In this document: piece by piece, positions 44,379 to 55,319 of the stretch
Layout: each line of letters starts with the position of its first letter
Position numbering within the stretch: the first letter of the stretch is position 1
Source of the DNA: Pseudoips prasinana
Taxonomy: Eukaryota; Arthropoda; Insecta; Lepidoptera; Nolidae
DNA length: 64,000 bases
Direction of reading: 5' to 3'
Assembly (NCBI GenBank): GCA_951640165.1
Contig: OX621242.1
Coordinates: forward strand, 20,642,001 to 20,706,000
Position numbers and translations under genes: made by a program
The notes under the pieces: generated by a model
The model's database searches: none
What the model was told of the DNA's origin: nothing
What the model saw: the letters and a program-made list of their open reading frames with translations, nothing else

Positions 44379-44994
44379 GTTGTTTTATTACAGAAATCCT
44401 GTACTTACTACTCAAATTGTCTTAAAATAAAATATAAAGTGAATTGTCTATTTGTAGAACTATCGTAGAAGCAGACCTCTCTTAAATGAAGTTAAAATAG
44501 TTATAGGAAGCCACAGAGGTGAGCTATCAAGGCGCTCCATTAGCTGCCAAGCTTCGAGTAAACGCTGTCGCCAAACTCTCGAACTTACTTAGGTACTACT
44601 CAAACCGAGTCTACCTCGATTAAAGCACAACCATGATTTTGCATTGAATGGAAGTGCTGGATTTAATATATCCTAAAGTTAAATAATAAAATGGCTTAGC
44701 TTTTTTTTTGAAAATTTAAAATTGTTTCATATTTTTTTATCTTAACTTATGATTTAATTATGGCTCACTGTTATGAATAGGTCTGTCTCTACGCGGTCTT
44801 TTCAAAATGTCCAGTTTTGAGTTTGAATCCTGGGGGATTAGATTAGCTGCAGTTGAGCACACTACGCTACCAATAAAGTGACATATTATACATTAATCAT
44901 TTTGTTAAACCATAGACCAGTGTACCCAAGTTTTTTCGAAATAGATTTATTCAGTATTTTTTTTCATTTATAATCATAATAATGTCCTCCTAGC
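44379..44994. other. Gene-free stretch
   Basis: Nothing recognisable. Confidence 0.5.
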
Positions 44995-45342
44995 CGAATT
45001 TCGGCCACAGCGGTCAGTCTCAATACAGATTAGCCATATACGCGGGACATATAGTGCACAAGTGTGTGCGCATACACAAGAGCACTTTCTATTCCATCAC
45101 TCTCATGATCCGATGGGACGCCTAGCGACACGACCGGAAAGGGGTGAGGTACAGGTCCGACGGCTTTACGTGCTCTCCGAGGCACAGGGGTATAATACCG
45201 ACAACTTCCAGACTTCGGGCTGATGCTGACAAATTTTTCTTTTTACAGAAATGTCCCAAAATCACTTTTGGCCTGACCCGGGATACAACCCAGGACCTCG
45301 TTATCTGCGGGTCAACACGCTACCGCTAGACCAACGAGGCAG
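44995..45342 (-). mobile_element. SINE-like family S3, copy 3, best copy
   Basis: On +: CGAATTTCGGCCACAGCGGTCAGTCTC at the 3' side, TCTATTCCATCACTCTCATGATCCGATGGGACGCCTAGCGACACGACCGG, CGACGGCTTTACGTGCTCTCCGAGGCAC, GGCCTGACCCGGG, and at the end CGGGTCAACACGCTACCGCTAGACCAACGAGGCAG, which reads on - as a tRNA-like head (CCTCGTTGGTCTAGCGGTAG). Confidence 0.82.
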
Positions 45343-46412
45343 AATAAGAAGTTTTTCATTTAATGTTATGTTAAAAGTTATTTAAGTTTCAACCTTCAAT
45401 TCAATATCAAAATTTCTGGTCATCAAGTCAATAAGTTGTTTTTCTTGACATAGTGAGTCGAACCTAATCCAGTTCCAAAGATTAGTGTACCGGGCGTGAA
45501 ACATTTGATGCAATGTTTTTTTATTTATGAGTACGTATAAACAAAGGTCAGTCTCTAAGGAATGTCAAGAAAATAATCATTCTGCTTTTGGTGAGTGTTA
45601 GTTTGGTTCACATATCATGTTAATTATTTATATGATATCAGGAAAGCTTAGACAAGATAGGTCAAGCTAGGACTCCTCAGCCACACACACTCAGGTTTAC
45701 TACGAGCTTTAATTCATCCTGACAATAAGTACATAGAATAAAAAGCACTAAATTTATGAATAGTCCAATCCCCGCCTAAGACGATTTCTACAAAAAAAAA
45801 TTTAAAGCAAGGAATGTTCTTAGCTGTTTTGTTAGATTTTAAACTTTTTAATTTTTTAATTCCTTTATATGACATATCAAATACCGAGTAGTAAGTACCA
45901 AGTTATGGTCGTATACAAGTTTCCAATAACAATAAGCTAAAAACAAAGTGTAATAAAATTAAAGTGGTAATAAACTATATAAACAAAAATATAACAAATA
46001 GTAATTAAACTTAAGTAAACCAAATTATCAAATAGTAATTAAACCAAATTATACTTATACTTAATAAAAAAAATAAGATAAAAAGACATCAATTAACACA
46101 AAAATAGTAAAAATACCATGATATGAGATTATGAATTATGTTACACGATTTCTCTATTGTTTGTGAATTGATTTCAATCATTCTTTTTTCCAGTAGGGAA
46201 CATTTTCGCAGTAGGAACTACTTCAAAAAGTATCCCTAACTAAATCTAAATTCTTTTGAAATTGGTTATTACAAAGAAAATACTAAGTCAGTTCTATGTT
46301 TTGTAATGGCTTCCCGGGCAGTGGGTATATATGTATACAGTTGCCACCATATTTCGAATTCTATAGACTCGTAATAAATTCTTTAAAAAGGAACAAAAAC
46401 CTTATAGAGGGT
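45343..46412. other. Gene-free stretch
   Basis: Over 1 kb AT-rich sequence with no recognisable gene or repeat copy. Confidence 0.5.
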
Positions 46413-46645
46413 TAAACTGTTGGACGAAGTTTAATCTAGGGGAGACCTTTGTCAAACGCTTGCAAATGGTTTCGCGATCGCAGTATAGTGATCAATATGA
46501 ACACAGTACACAGAGAGACGCTACTGCTCGTTACCTTGTATATATTCCTTCGGCGTCCACTATATTCCACCCCATATAATCCCTACGGTCTAATATGGAG
46601 TGATGATACCGTCGCCACCAGCCACACTGCATAAACAAGTAATTA
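46413..46645 (-). repeat. E family repeat, degenerate
   Basis: GGAGACCTTTGTC, TTTCGCGATCGCAGTATAGTGATC, ACACAGAGAGACGCTACTGC and ATTCCTTCGGCGTCCACTATATTCCACCCCATA follow the E order. Confidence 0.6.
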
Positions 46646-47714
46646 TGCATTACAAAGTCAAAATATAAATAATATACATGTCGTAGGGAATGTAACAATA
46701 GGTAGATAATTCGCCTTTATCTTAAAAGTATCGGTGGTTTATTTCGTAAGTAATGTTCATTAATGATGTAGCATTATTATTACAGGGGAACTCATATTTC
46801 CTGCTTCCTCTCTGATCCTATAGGTATTAATTTAATGATGAGGAGAAATTGCAAAGTCTTAACAACACCATTATTATTTTCAATCCGTTCATGTAAATAT
46901 TATATTGCATGCACTTTGGTGTCTTTTATTGCCCGATTACGGCGAAGAAAAAAGGCCGAATAAAATACACGTACGCCGTGTAAGCTGTGAGCTATTAACA
47001 GTTAAGTGATTCAAAAATAATTCAGCTCAAAGTACGCTCAGTTGTGTGTGTAATTTTGCATATTCGAAATTTTTATGTGATAAGTATATAAAAACCGACC
47101 AAATTCGAATAGGATTCAAAGGTTTCCTTCAAACTTGATGGTGAGATTACTTTTGCGATGGAACTAACTTTACAGTTACCTCTTACATGTATTAAAAGAC
47201 ATAGCTTCTTGTCAAATTTGATTATTCGTGGACAACGAAAAATATTCTATACATTTTGGCTTCCTTGTGAGAATTAAAATATGCGGCTTAAACTGTCATA
47301 GCACATTATTGCTTTGACTTAGAAGCAAAATTTTAATACAAGGATACAGTGATATTAATTTCATTTTGATACCTCTATTCGATCCTAAAATAACACGGTT
47401 TAGACAGAAAGACATACCAACAAAGTGATTTAAAATAGTAATTTCTCTATTTTATAGAAGCCAAATGGAATATTACATGAAAACACTTTATTTTCAACTT
47501 TAAAAACATATTAAAAATGTCAAAGAAATTACCATCTGAAAAGTGACATTTAATAGATGACTGTTTCAAAACATAATGATGTTTCTTCAATTATTAAAAG
47601 TTTTTCATAAACAAACTTAGTTATTCGGTCTGAATGTTAGTGTTAAATGATTAACTACATGATTTTTAATAAACATCATACAGCCACGAAAATATTTAAG
47701 ACAATTCAATTTAC
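46646..47714. other. Gene-free stretch
   Basis: No recognisable gene or repeat copy. A few phrases near 47090-47140 and 47395-47420 resemble diverged repeat ends but could not be assigned. Confidence 0.45.
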
Positions 47715-47715
47715 T

Positions 47716-47816
47716 CTTGGCCGGCTTTACAAGTATATGTCTTAGGTGGGAATCGAACCCACGACCTTTGGCGTGAAAGGCAAGCATTTACCAACCACGC
47801 CAACCGCCAGTAAAGT
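47716..47816 (-). mobile_element. SINE S1 head fragment
   Basis: On +: GTGGGAATCGAACCCACGACCTTTGGCGTGAAAGGCAAGCATTTACCAACCACGCCAACCGCCAG, the reverse of the S1 tRNA-like head. The rest of S1 is absent. Confidence 0.8.
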
Positions 47817-47943
47817 ATAGTATTAATTAACCTACTAATGCATTTATTACAAAGGCCTAATGTTTTACTTTTTTTAATTACCTTATTGATGGTGTGTAGT
47901 AGCCAATAAATAAAACTATTACAGAGATACAAAGGAAGATATA

Positions 47944-48017
47944 AATCATCTCCATCATTATCATATCAGCCGAAAGACGCCCACTGCTGCACAAAGACCT
48001 CCCCCAAAGATCTCCAC
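47944..48017 (-). repeat. E/RTE tail fragment
   Basis: ATCATCTCCATCATTATCATATCAGCCGAAAGACGCCCACTGCTGCACAAAGACCTCCCCCAAAGATCTCCAC read on - is the RTE-like 3' end alone. Confidence 0.72.
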
Positions 48018-48061
48018 ATTTATAAATATAAAATATAAATTTAAATATTTTGATAATATAA

Positions 48062-48300
48062 TAACAATAATATCTGGGGACTATGTCACACAGATCATCC
48101 TCAAACTAAGCAAAGCTTGCACTATGAGTACCAGGCGACGATACACATACTTATATAGACAGATAAATACTTATATACATAGAAAACATACATGACTCAG
48201 AAACAAATATTCGTGCTCATCACACACATATTTGCACTTACCGGGATTCGAACCCAGGACCACCAGCTTCGTAGGCAGGAGCACTACCAACTAGGCTAAA
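48062..48300 (-). mobile_element. S1-related SINE, diverged
   Basis: On +: CTCAAACTAAGCAAAGCTTGCACTATGAGTACCAG (S1 3' end type), then GGGATTCGAACCCAGGACCACCAGCTTCGTAGGCAGGAGCACTACCAACTAGGC (tRNA-like head reversed). A subfamily distinct from S1. Confidence 0.7.
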
Positions 48301-48301
48301 T

Positions 48302-48378
48302 GTTGACTGCACGTGTCGCTACTACCACGGTGCCTTCTTTTTTAGGTTCAATCCCCTCACATGACAACTATATGTATA
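48302..48378 (+). mobile_element. SINE S2 fragment
   Basis: TTGACTGCACGTGTCGCTACTACCACGG...GGTTCAATCCCCTCACATGACAACTAT, diverged S2 head only. Confidence 0.55.
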
Positions 48379-48860
48379 GTTGTATATATTATTTTGGTAC
48401 GGAACCGTAACTGTGCGGCTCGATGCGCTTTTGGCGAATTCTATTTTCAACTAAACATACTTTCATATCTTTCTCCAATACTTAGTAATTTACAAATACG
48501 AGTATCTATCTCCCAATCTGTCCACCGCTGAGTTTGTCATTCTGTTTTTTAATTTCCGAAATTCCTTATTCGATATCTTGCCAAAACGATTCGAAATCTT
48601 TCCCCATCAGTCGGGACGATCGTTCTGAATACAATTTCCTGTTGAATTTTCAAGTTTGTGACAAAAAACAAACCTGCCTCTTTGATCTAGTCGAAAGCAT
48701 ACTCAAGATCAAAAGGTCTCAAGTTCGAAACTGAGTCAAGTAAAATGCTGGATTTCTGTTTTTGAAAGCACGAATATTTGTTTAATTTTATTCGATAACA
48801 AAGTGACGTGATTATAGTTATATCCTGTTATAGGTGTATCCTGTGGTTGTCATTTTAAAG
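48379..48860. other. Gene-free stretch
   Basis: Nothing recognisable. Confidence 0.5.
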
Positions 48861-48864
48861 GAAG

Positions 48865-49128
48865 CTTGTCTGCCTTGTTGGTATAGCCGGGAAGTTTAAT
48901 CAGGTTTCGGGTTCTCAGTAATAGTCAGGAAGTAAGTGTGGTGTTACGCTCCCGTCTCCAAGAAAGCACGTTATTCGGAGAGAGCCAATGGTTATGTTAT
49001 GACCTTCGGCTCTAGTCGTTTCCCCTGCGTTTGAGAAACAAAAGAAAGTGTTAGTGCCCACGATCGTGCTCGTTAATGGCTAGTTTCCGCGGCAACCAGC
49101 CAAGGCCGAAATTCGACATGGGTTTTTT
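48865..49128 (+). repeat. Possible tRNA-derived SINE of another family
   Basis: GTCTGCCTTGTTGGTATAGCCGGGAAG resembles a tRNA-like head, followed by TCAGGTTTCGGGTTCTCAGTAA in the B-box position and GC-rich body sequence to AAGGCCGAAATTCGACATGG. No second copy is in the window, so this is tentative. Confidence 0.4.
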
Positions 49129-49349
49129 ATTGTTGATGGGTAGATTTAGTGTGACACCAAGTTATGGTATGACCAAATTCAAACACAATTATTGTAAATT
49201 TGTTCTGAGATTTTAATAATGCCTTATGAATATGTAACTACGACGTTTCTTTCTATTTTACGAAGTGTTAGAACAGAATCGTTGACATTCTTATACTTTT
49301 CTTGTTGTTATAGGACCTTGATATTCAATAGTAACGCGCTCAAATATAG

Positions 49350-49585
49350 ATGCTCTCACCGGTCGGTAAGTGATAGGCGAGATTAAGTAATAAACTAGGC
49401 TCGCGGTCTAACCATGGATAGGTGACTGCCAAAGTGGTTTAATTTCTGAGCGTATCCGAGCTTCGGAGAGCACGTTACCCATGTAATCATTAGACAACAG
49501 TCGTTAAGCCATGTCCGAGGCCTGCTGGGCGTCTTGAACAACTCTGACACTAGGGTAACCACTGCCCATACGATAAGCAAGTAAG
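49350..49585 (+). repeat. S4 family repeat, copy 3
   Basis: GATGCTCTCACCGGTCGGTAAGTGATAGGCGAG...AACAACTCTGACACTAGGGTAACCACTGCCCATACGATAAGCAAGTAAG. Intact at the point where copy 4 is interrupted. Confidence 0.8.
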
Positions 49586-49749
49586 CAATAGTAACTAATA
49601 AGACATACAGATTTTCTTTCACATTCCGATTCATCGTGCTCGACTAGAGTACAACCAGGAACACGTCGTGCCCATGCCTCATCGTTCTCCACTATTAAAA
49701 TTATTTATTTTGCGACGATTACTATACTGTTATATATTGTTATGATTAA

Positions 49750-49865
49750 AAAGGATACTTACTGAGTTTTCTGGCAGTGTTTCTCAGTAGCTGCCACGTC
49801 ATGCACTGCACGGTAGGGTAAAAAATATGACGATTCCACATAAATGTATAATTTTTACGGTATAG
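49750..49865 (+). repeat. Dispersed repeat 'TGAGTTTTCTGGCAGTG', copy 1
   Basis: AAAAGGATACTTACTGAGTTTTCTGGCAGTGTTTCTCAGTAGCTGCCACGTCATGCACTGCACGGTAG, also found at 53430-53545 in the same orientation. Confidence 0.75.
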
Positions 49866-49919
49866 AGAATTTTTGACTTTGACTTTGACTACGCTCGCAG
49901 TATCAAATAAATAAGAAAT

Positions 49920-50012
49920 TGCAGGAGACTTTACAAGGACATAAAGCGCACGTAGACTTAGAACAATTATATGACTTAGATCAAACCTAGCAATGTAGCG
50001 ACACGTGCAGTC
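49920..50012 (-). mobile_element. SINE S2 remnant
   Basis: GAGACTTTACAAGGACATAAAGCGCACGTAGACTTAGAACAAT...GCGACACGTGCAGTC read on -: short, diverged S2. Confidence 0.55.
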
Positions 50013-50138
50013 AATATACTATTCAAATATTTATATTTTATATTTACTTCTTACTTTCTTTTACTGTAGTAATTGTTTTTTGGCTACTCCACACAATCTA
50101 TAAGTTAATTCGTAAAAGTTAAACTTTAGGCCTTTGTG

Positions 50139-50259
50139 CACACGGCTACACATCAAGCTATATATTACCAATATAAGCTGACCTCTCATTATATGGAAAT
50201 CCTATAAAACGTGAGAGCAGCTTATACTGAAAATGTATAGCTTGATATGTAGCCGCGTG
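50139..50259. mobile_element. MITE-like hairpin, 121 bp
   Basis: CACACGGCTACACATCAAGCTATA at the left and TATAGCTTGATATGTAGCCGCGTG at the right form ~27-bp terminal inverted repeats; TA follows the right end. Related in layout, but not in full sequence, to the 135-bp MITE. Confidence 0.7.
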
Positions 50260-51175
50260 TACTTACTTACTTTTGCCTTCGCGGTAGTAGGTTATAACCG
50301 TCTGTAATACTCTTATAGTTTTTTTTTCTACAAAATATACTTGTTTATTTTCAAAATCCGTTGAGAAATCTCTAGTCGAAAACTAGGTCTGTAATAACTA
50401 ATTTCTGTTTAAAACCAACTTTTCTTTTCGACTATACATAGGGCGGTTTTTTTTTGAAAATCGGTTCTCATACAATAAGGAAATCGGGTAACATAGACAC
50501 TAAAACCATACAGTTTAGTTATTAAACTCCTCATTCTGAAACCAGTTAAACATAGTGACGACCTACCCAGAGGTAAGTAATACCAAAAAGCAAAAGGTCC
50601 AAGGCTGTCTCAAACTATAACAACGTGTGCAGTAAAAATCGTAGGTGTACAAGAATTAAAGAGATTTTCTTTACAAAGGATTGAAATGTTATGAAAATCG
50701 GTTCACATACAATGAGAAAATCGCGTAAAATAGACACAAAAACCATAGAGTTTAGTTGATAAACTCCTAACTTTGAAGTCAGTTAAAAATAGTGCCTACC
50801 TACCTAGAGGTTAGTAATACAAGTAAATACATATACATATATAACGTAAAGTCCAAGGCTCTTTTGAACCACATTAACCTGTGCAGTAAAAATCGTAGGT
50901 GTACAAGAATTAAAGAGAATTTCCCGTGAACTCTACATAAAGGGCGTGTAAGCGATCGCCGGGTTAAGTGTGGTGTGATGAGAGCCGTGCGCTAAGCATG
51001 TTCATGAATTATTAACGGGCCGCGACCGATGAGGCTGGCGCACTGCACCCCTATTATTGAGATCGCTTTGAGACCTTTCAAGTGCGGACGACTGGATGAC
51101 TCAATCACTTTTTGTCTAGAGTGGCAGGCACAGTTAACTCCAAAATGTTTAATCTTAGGCCTTAACTTATCTAAA
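50260..51175. other. Gene-free stretch with a diverged direct duplication
   Basis: 50455-50665 and 50690-50925 share GAAAATCGGTTCWCATACAATRAGRAAATCG, ATAGACACWAAAACCATASAGTTTAGTT, AGTTAAAMATAGTG and GTGCAGTAAAAATCGTAGGTGTACAAGAATTAAAGAGA, a diverged duplication of about 240 bp. Confidence 0.65.
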
Positions 51176-51320
51176 TAATAATATTTTAACACATTATTCA
51201 CATACGGCCATCTGATCCCAAACTAAGCATCATATCAGTTATCTTGTTTCCATAGTAAAAGCTCTGCTTAGTTTGGGATCAGATGGCCGTATGTGAATAA
51301 TGTCTCAAAATATTATTATT
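51176..51320. repeat. Palindrome made of two inverted S1 3' ends
   Basis: AATAATATTTTAACACATTATTCACATACGGCCATCTGATCCCAAACTAAGC (51176 onward) is repeated inverted at 51265-51317, giving ~53-bp arms with a few mismatches around a ~35-base loop. Both arms are the S1 3' terminus. Confidence 0.85.
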
Positions 51321-51339
51321 TGCCGATAATAATATTTAT

Positions 51340-51460
51340 ATGATATTCTATGCCGTCACCACACATGTATGTAGTGACGGCATAGAATATCATCACCCCA
51401 TCTCATCCCGTAGGGGGCGTAGATCTTCCGAGGAATACCTACAAGAAAACGGGTTTTTTA
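51340..51460. repeat. E repeat fragment with 20-bp perfect hairpin
   Basis: ATGATATTCTATGCCGTCAC (51340-51359) is repeated inverted at 51374-51393 (14-base loop). This phrase belongs to the E repeat, which continues CACCCCATCTCATCCCGTAGGGGGCGTAGATCTTCCGAGGAATACC. Confidence 0.82.
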
Positions 51461-51971
51461 CATACTGATTATATCAATTTATTCAAGACCAATTCACAAC
51501 CTCCGACTATTAATTTACTCCAGGTTCAAACATAAAACACATTTCTCTCTATCACGGAACAAAATCATTGAAATATCCATATCAACAATCACCGATCCCC
51601 AAACAATTTCACTAACGGAGCGACAAGCTAATAAAATTTAATTCATATTAAACTAAAAGGCACATATATTATCTACATGTCGCTTATTGCATTGTGTCGT
51701 AGTGATACCATATGGAGCGGTTATCTGACGGGGGAAAGCTTTTAAAACAATTAGTTGTGTTGTTCGATAAAAGTTAAAAAGCACTCAAAATGATTTACGC
51801 GAATACACGGCGAAACGTTCATCATAAACATTATATATCAACAGATTCTCCCTCGGAAACTGATAACCGTAATTTGTAGGGATTTATTTTACATTCGTCG
51901 TAATTTGTATTAATTTATTAAAAGACTGACCACGTAGGAGTCGGACGCGCGTAACCTATTTAATGTAGACA
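51461..51971. other. Gene-free stretch
   Basis: Nothing recognisable. Confidence 0.5.
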
Positions 51972-52055
51972 GTTGTTCTTAATCTGGATCGGCTTTGTAT
52001 GTTTGTAAATAGCCCACGATACTGAGATTGAACTCTCTTCGGGCGTTCTTTTTCA
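51972..52055 (+). mobile_element. SINE S2 3' fragment
   Basis: TTGTTCTTAATCTGGATCGG...TATGTTTGTAAATAGCCCACGATACTGAGATTGAACTCTCTTCGGGCGTTC follows the S2 body order. Confidence 0.6.
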
Positions 52056-52082
52056 GAAATCACACTATTACACTAAACACAC

Positions 52083-52214
52083 TTGTATTATAAATGCGAA
52101 AGTTTGAGTGTGTATGTTTGTAACTTCTTCAAGTCTAAACCGCTTTTGGTATGGAGTTAGCCGACACCCTGGATTAACACCTTTTACGCAGGTAAAACCG
52201 CAGGGCATAGTTAG
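52083..52214 (+). mobile_element. Helitron-like element, diverged terminus, inverted 3' end beyond
   Basis: TTGTATTATAAATGCGAAAGTTTGAGTGTGTATG...GGAGTTAGCCGACACCCTGGATTAACACC...AACCGCAGGGCATAG-TTAG followed by T. Same family as 33951-34134. The terminal 36 bp are also present inverted at 52241-52275, making an ~80-bp palindrome (52195-52275). Confidence 0.78.
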
Positions 52215-52275
52215 TAATAAAAAAATTATATATAAATTTATATAATTTTTTATTACTAACTGTGCCCTGCGGTTT

Positions 52276-53429
52276 GGAAAGACAAGAGTGAGACAAGATT
52301 TGGAATGTACTTATATTAAAATTAATAACTAAAATTTTACTAAGTTCGACTTCTTCATACTTTATATTGATATTTAAACAGTTATAATTATAACTACATA
52401 TTTTGTATTTTTTGTTATTATCTATTCCTTAGTATAATTATTTGATCACTTGATTATTCATTCTCATTAGATTATTAACTTTTTTTTAATAATTACTCTC
52501 TAAAAAAAGTATATGTCGATAGGATAAGTACTATCTTGCCAAAGATGCAGGTACTTTCCCCTATTCCCCTCAACGAAATACAGTAAAAACTACCTACCAC
52601 CTAGATCCTACCACCCACCAGTCTTTGACTATTACGTGCATAGTTTCATTCCCTAGAAACCACCAAACTTTTGTTATTTTATACATTTATGAAAATTCAT
52701 AAAATATAAGAAAAATAAATAAATATTATGTATTTTTAATTGTAATTGATATTAATTTAAGGATTTGAGTATTTGTGTCGATTAGGGTGGCATGCTAGCC
52801 CTATATTTGAACGGGCTCTTCACTTGTCAATAGATAGAATACACTTTATTGCACCAAAAGGTAATACTTCGTATAAAATCATTTACAACTTTATTTACTT
52901 GTGGTCAGGCAGTCTTCTTGCATTAAACCGCTTTCGTCCATACATGTAAAAAAGATATACATATGTAATAAGTATTTTCCGATTGAGTTAAATAAAATAC
53001 GCTAAATTGATATTTAAAGTCACTATCTTTGTGGACACAAGTCATCCTAGAGAAGAAGTTTATCTCCTTAATAAATTAAGTATTCATAAGCAAGTACCTA
53101 TAACGAAACCTATTATATGTATGTGCATAAAAATATCGATTCCTTCTGTACATAACACAATATAAATACTAGATATAAGAATAATCTTACATTGCATACT
53201 ACCCGTCTCCACAAAATAAGTAACTCTTTAATGTATAAGTTTCTACAACAAACTTCACAAAGATATTAGAGAATTGCCTACGAATAAGTTTAAAAGAATT
53301 ATTAAAGCCAAATTGTGTTGTGCAGGGCATATTACAAAATTTTTGATTATTTAAGTGACAAAAGTGCTTGGGATTGAGTTGTTCTGAGTCAACACACATG
53401 ATTGTTATAAATCTTAAGTATTTTAAAAA
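52276..53429. other. Gene-free stretch
   Basis: AT-rich; no recognisable gene or clear repeat copy. 52845-52865 (GAATACACTTTATTGCACC) resembles the reversed end of a LINE 3' UTR. Confidence 0.45.
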
Positions 53430-53545
53430 AGGATTCCTACTGAGTTTTCTGGCAGTGTTTCTCAGTAGCTGCTACGTCATGCACTGCACCTGCACGGTAG
53501 TGTAAAAAAATGACGAATACACATAAATTAACTTTTAACGGAATT
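53430..53545 (+). repeat. Dispersed repeat 'TGAGTTTTCTGGCAGTG', copy 2
   Basis: Same sequence as 49750-49865, with a 6-base direct duplication (CTGCAC twice) before GGTAG. Confidence 0.75.
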
Positions 53546-54392
53546 AATAAATTATAAATTTTGAAACATTACTGTGTATTTTATTAAAATTGTTAAAAAT
53601 AAATTCTACAAGAATGCTATTAATACCTCCTACGCTTAACAAACAATAATACACCCGAAAGTTGACTTTTGTGTATGCATGTTTTACTAGTTAAAAAATA
53701 TTGTCTCATCACCGTAGATATCTCCCCTCAGTCCTCTGACCTCATTAGTTGGTCATAGAAATTATAATACACGGTTCAACAGTGACAATTCTGTACAATA
53801 GGTATACTTACATCGTTTTTAAACATGTTAACCTAATTGATTTACTCCAATAAACATATCGGCTCAGCGGGCACCAGTGAATTTTATACATAACTACCAC
53901 TTTGAAGTGAGGCATATCTCTGAAAGGGTTAATTAAGTGAAAGATTCTCACGGCCGCTGGCCCGAGTGATCGCGTTAGACAATTTAGAACGTATTATTGA
54001 GCAAAGAACCCGTTTATAACTGTACAAATATAACAATGCTGAACATTTTTCACATATTAGTCTCTAATGTAAAGGTGTATGGGGGGAAATCCAATAATTT
54101 CGCGGTGCAAAATTGCTTTCATAAAGTGTGTAGCCACATAAGGGTTGCTGTATGATTAATAACAGTATATTGGTTTCTATCTGTAAACGTTCTTACATAC
54201 ATTAGCATTTCGAGCGGTTTAGTTATTCGTACACACATGCCGCATACATGTTTCGTGCGGTGATGTTATATGTATCCAGTTTCCTGGTACAGATATCAGA
54301 ATTTAGAGTTCCGTACGTCATGGATTCATACTAACTTAGTACACAAAAATCTCAAATTTACAATTTGGGTCATTACAAGCAGCATTTATTTT
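53546..54392. other. Gene-free stretch
   Basis: Nothing recognisable. Confidence 0.5.
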
Positions 54393-54680
54393 TGGAACGA
54401 AGTTCCTTATCGCGCGTTGTGAAAGGGGCTAGACGGAAAAAATTCTCACGATAAATTGTCACGACACTTTTTGCAGCTGTGCGGCATGCGCATGTTTCTC
54501 TGTCTGTCTCTCTCTCTCTCTCTTATAGAAAGCAAGCCAGTTACTTTCATTTCTATTTCGCATTGAACAGTGTGGTGTCGCGACGATTATTTTTGTTGAG
54601 CGTATACAGGTTTTTTGTACATCATAAATAATAAGAAATGACTTCGTTCCATCCGGGTGTCCCTTGACAACTCTCAAGTT
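54393..54680 (+). repeat. ~290-bp dispersed element, copy 1
   Basis: TGGAACGAAGTTCCTTATCGCGCGTTGTGAAAGG, TTGCAGCTGTGCGGC, a (CT)n run, AGTGTGGTGTCGCGACGATTATTTTTGTTGAG, and the end GACTTCGTTCCATCCGGGTGTCCCTTGACAACTCTCAAG. GGAACGAAGTTCC is itself a palindrome and is echoed by ACTTCGTTCC near the right end. Copy 2 is 1.4 kb away in the same orientation. Confidence 0.8.
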
Positions 54681-55319
54681 TTTTTGTTTGTGTCTTTTAC
54701 GTGGCCACCACTACTGTTTACTTATACACAATCATATTTAAACAAAATCAGTATATGAAATACGAGCATTATTGATTTGGCTCCCCACAAAGGGCGTATT
54801 TTTTTGTATATTTTAACCGCATACTTTTACTTTCTATTAGCTTGGTGGGGCTATTCTTAAAAAACATGCAGTCTAAACACAAAAACTTTTTTATCGTAAT
54901 TCATGAAGTACGGAACCATTTAGTTTCTGGCTCTTTACCGTTTTGATGCAGGTTTTATAGTAAACATATCCTGATTTTTACTTTTTACTGAGTGGTATCG
55001 AGTGTACGAACGATGGAATAATAAATCTATTATCCTGACATGCATTCTACGTAGTCGTGTTGTCAAACCTTTCATCGCGTAATACGGCCGATACCACATC
55101 AATGGATAGTCTTTGAACAAGATAGCATATTAATTCCATAGGTGGTGTGTCATAGGTTTGTATTCGTATTACCTATAAGTAGTTTGTAAACTTAATAATT
55201 GGAGGATTGCTGCTGACATTCACTTCTGACTGATTGGCTCGTTAGTCTAGTGATTAGTGACTCTGCCCAAGACAAATCTTGATTATTTGTTCCGTGTCTG
55301 GAAATTACAATAAATATAT
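54681..55319. other. Gene-free stretch
   Basis: Nothing recognisable. Confidence 0.5.
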
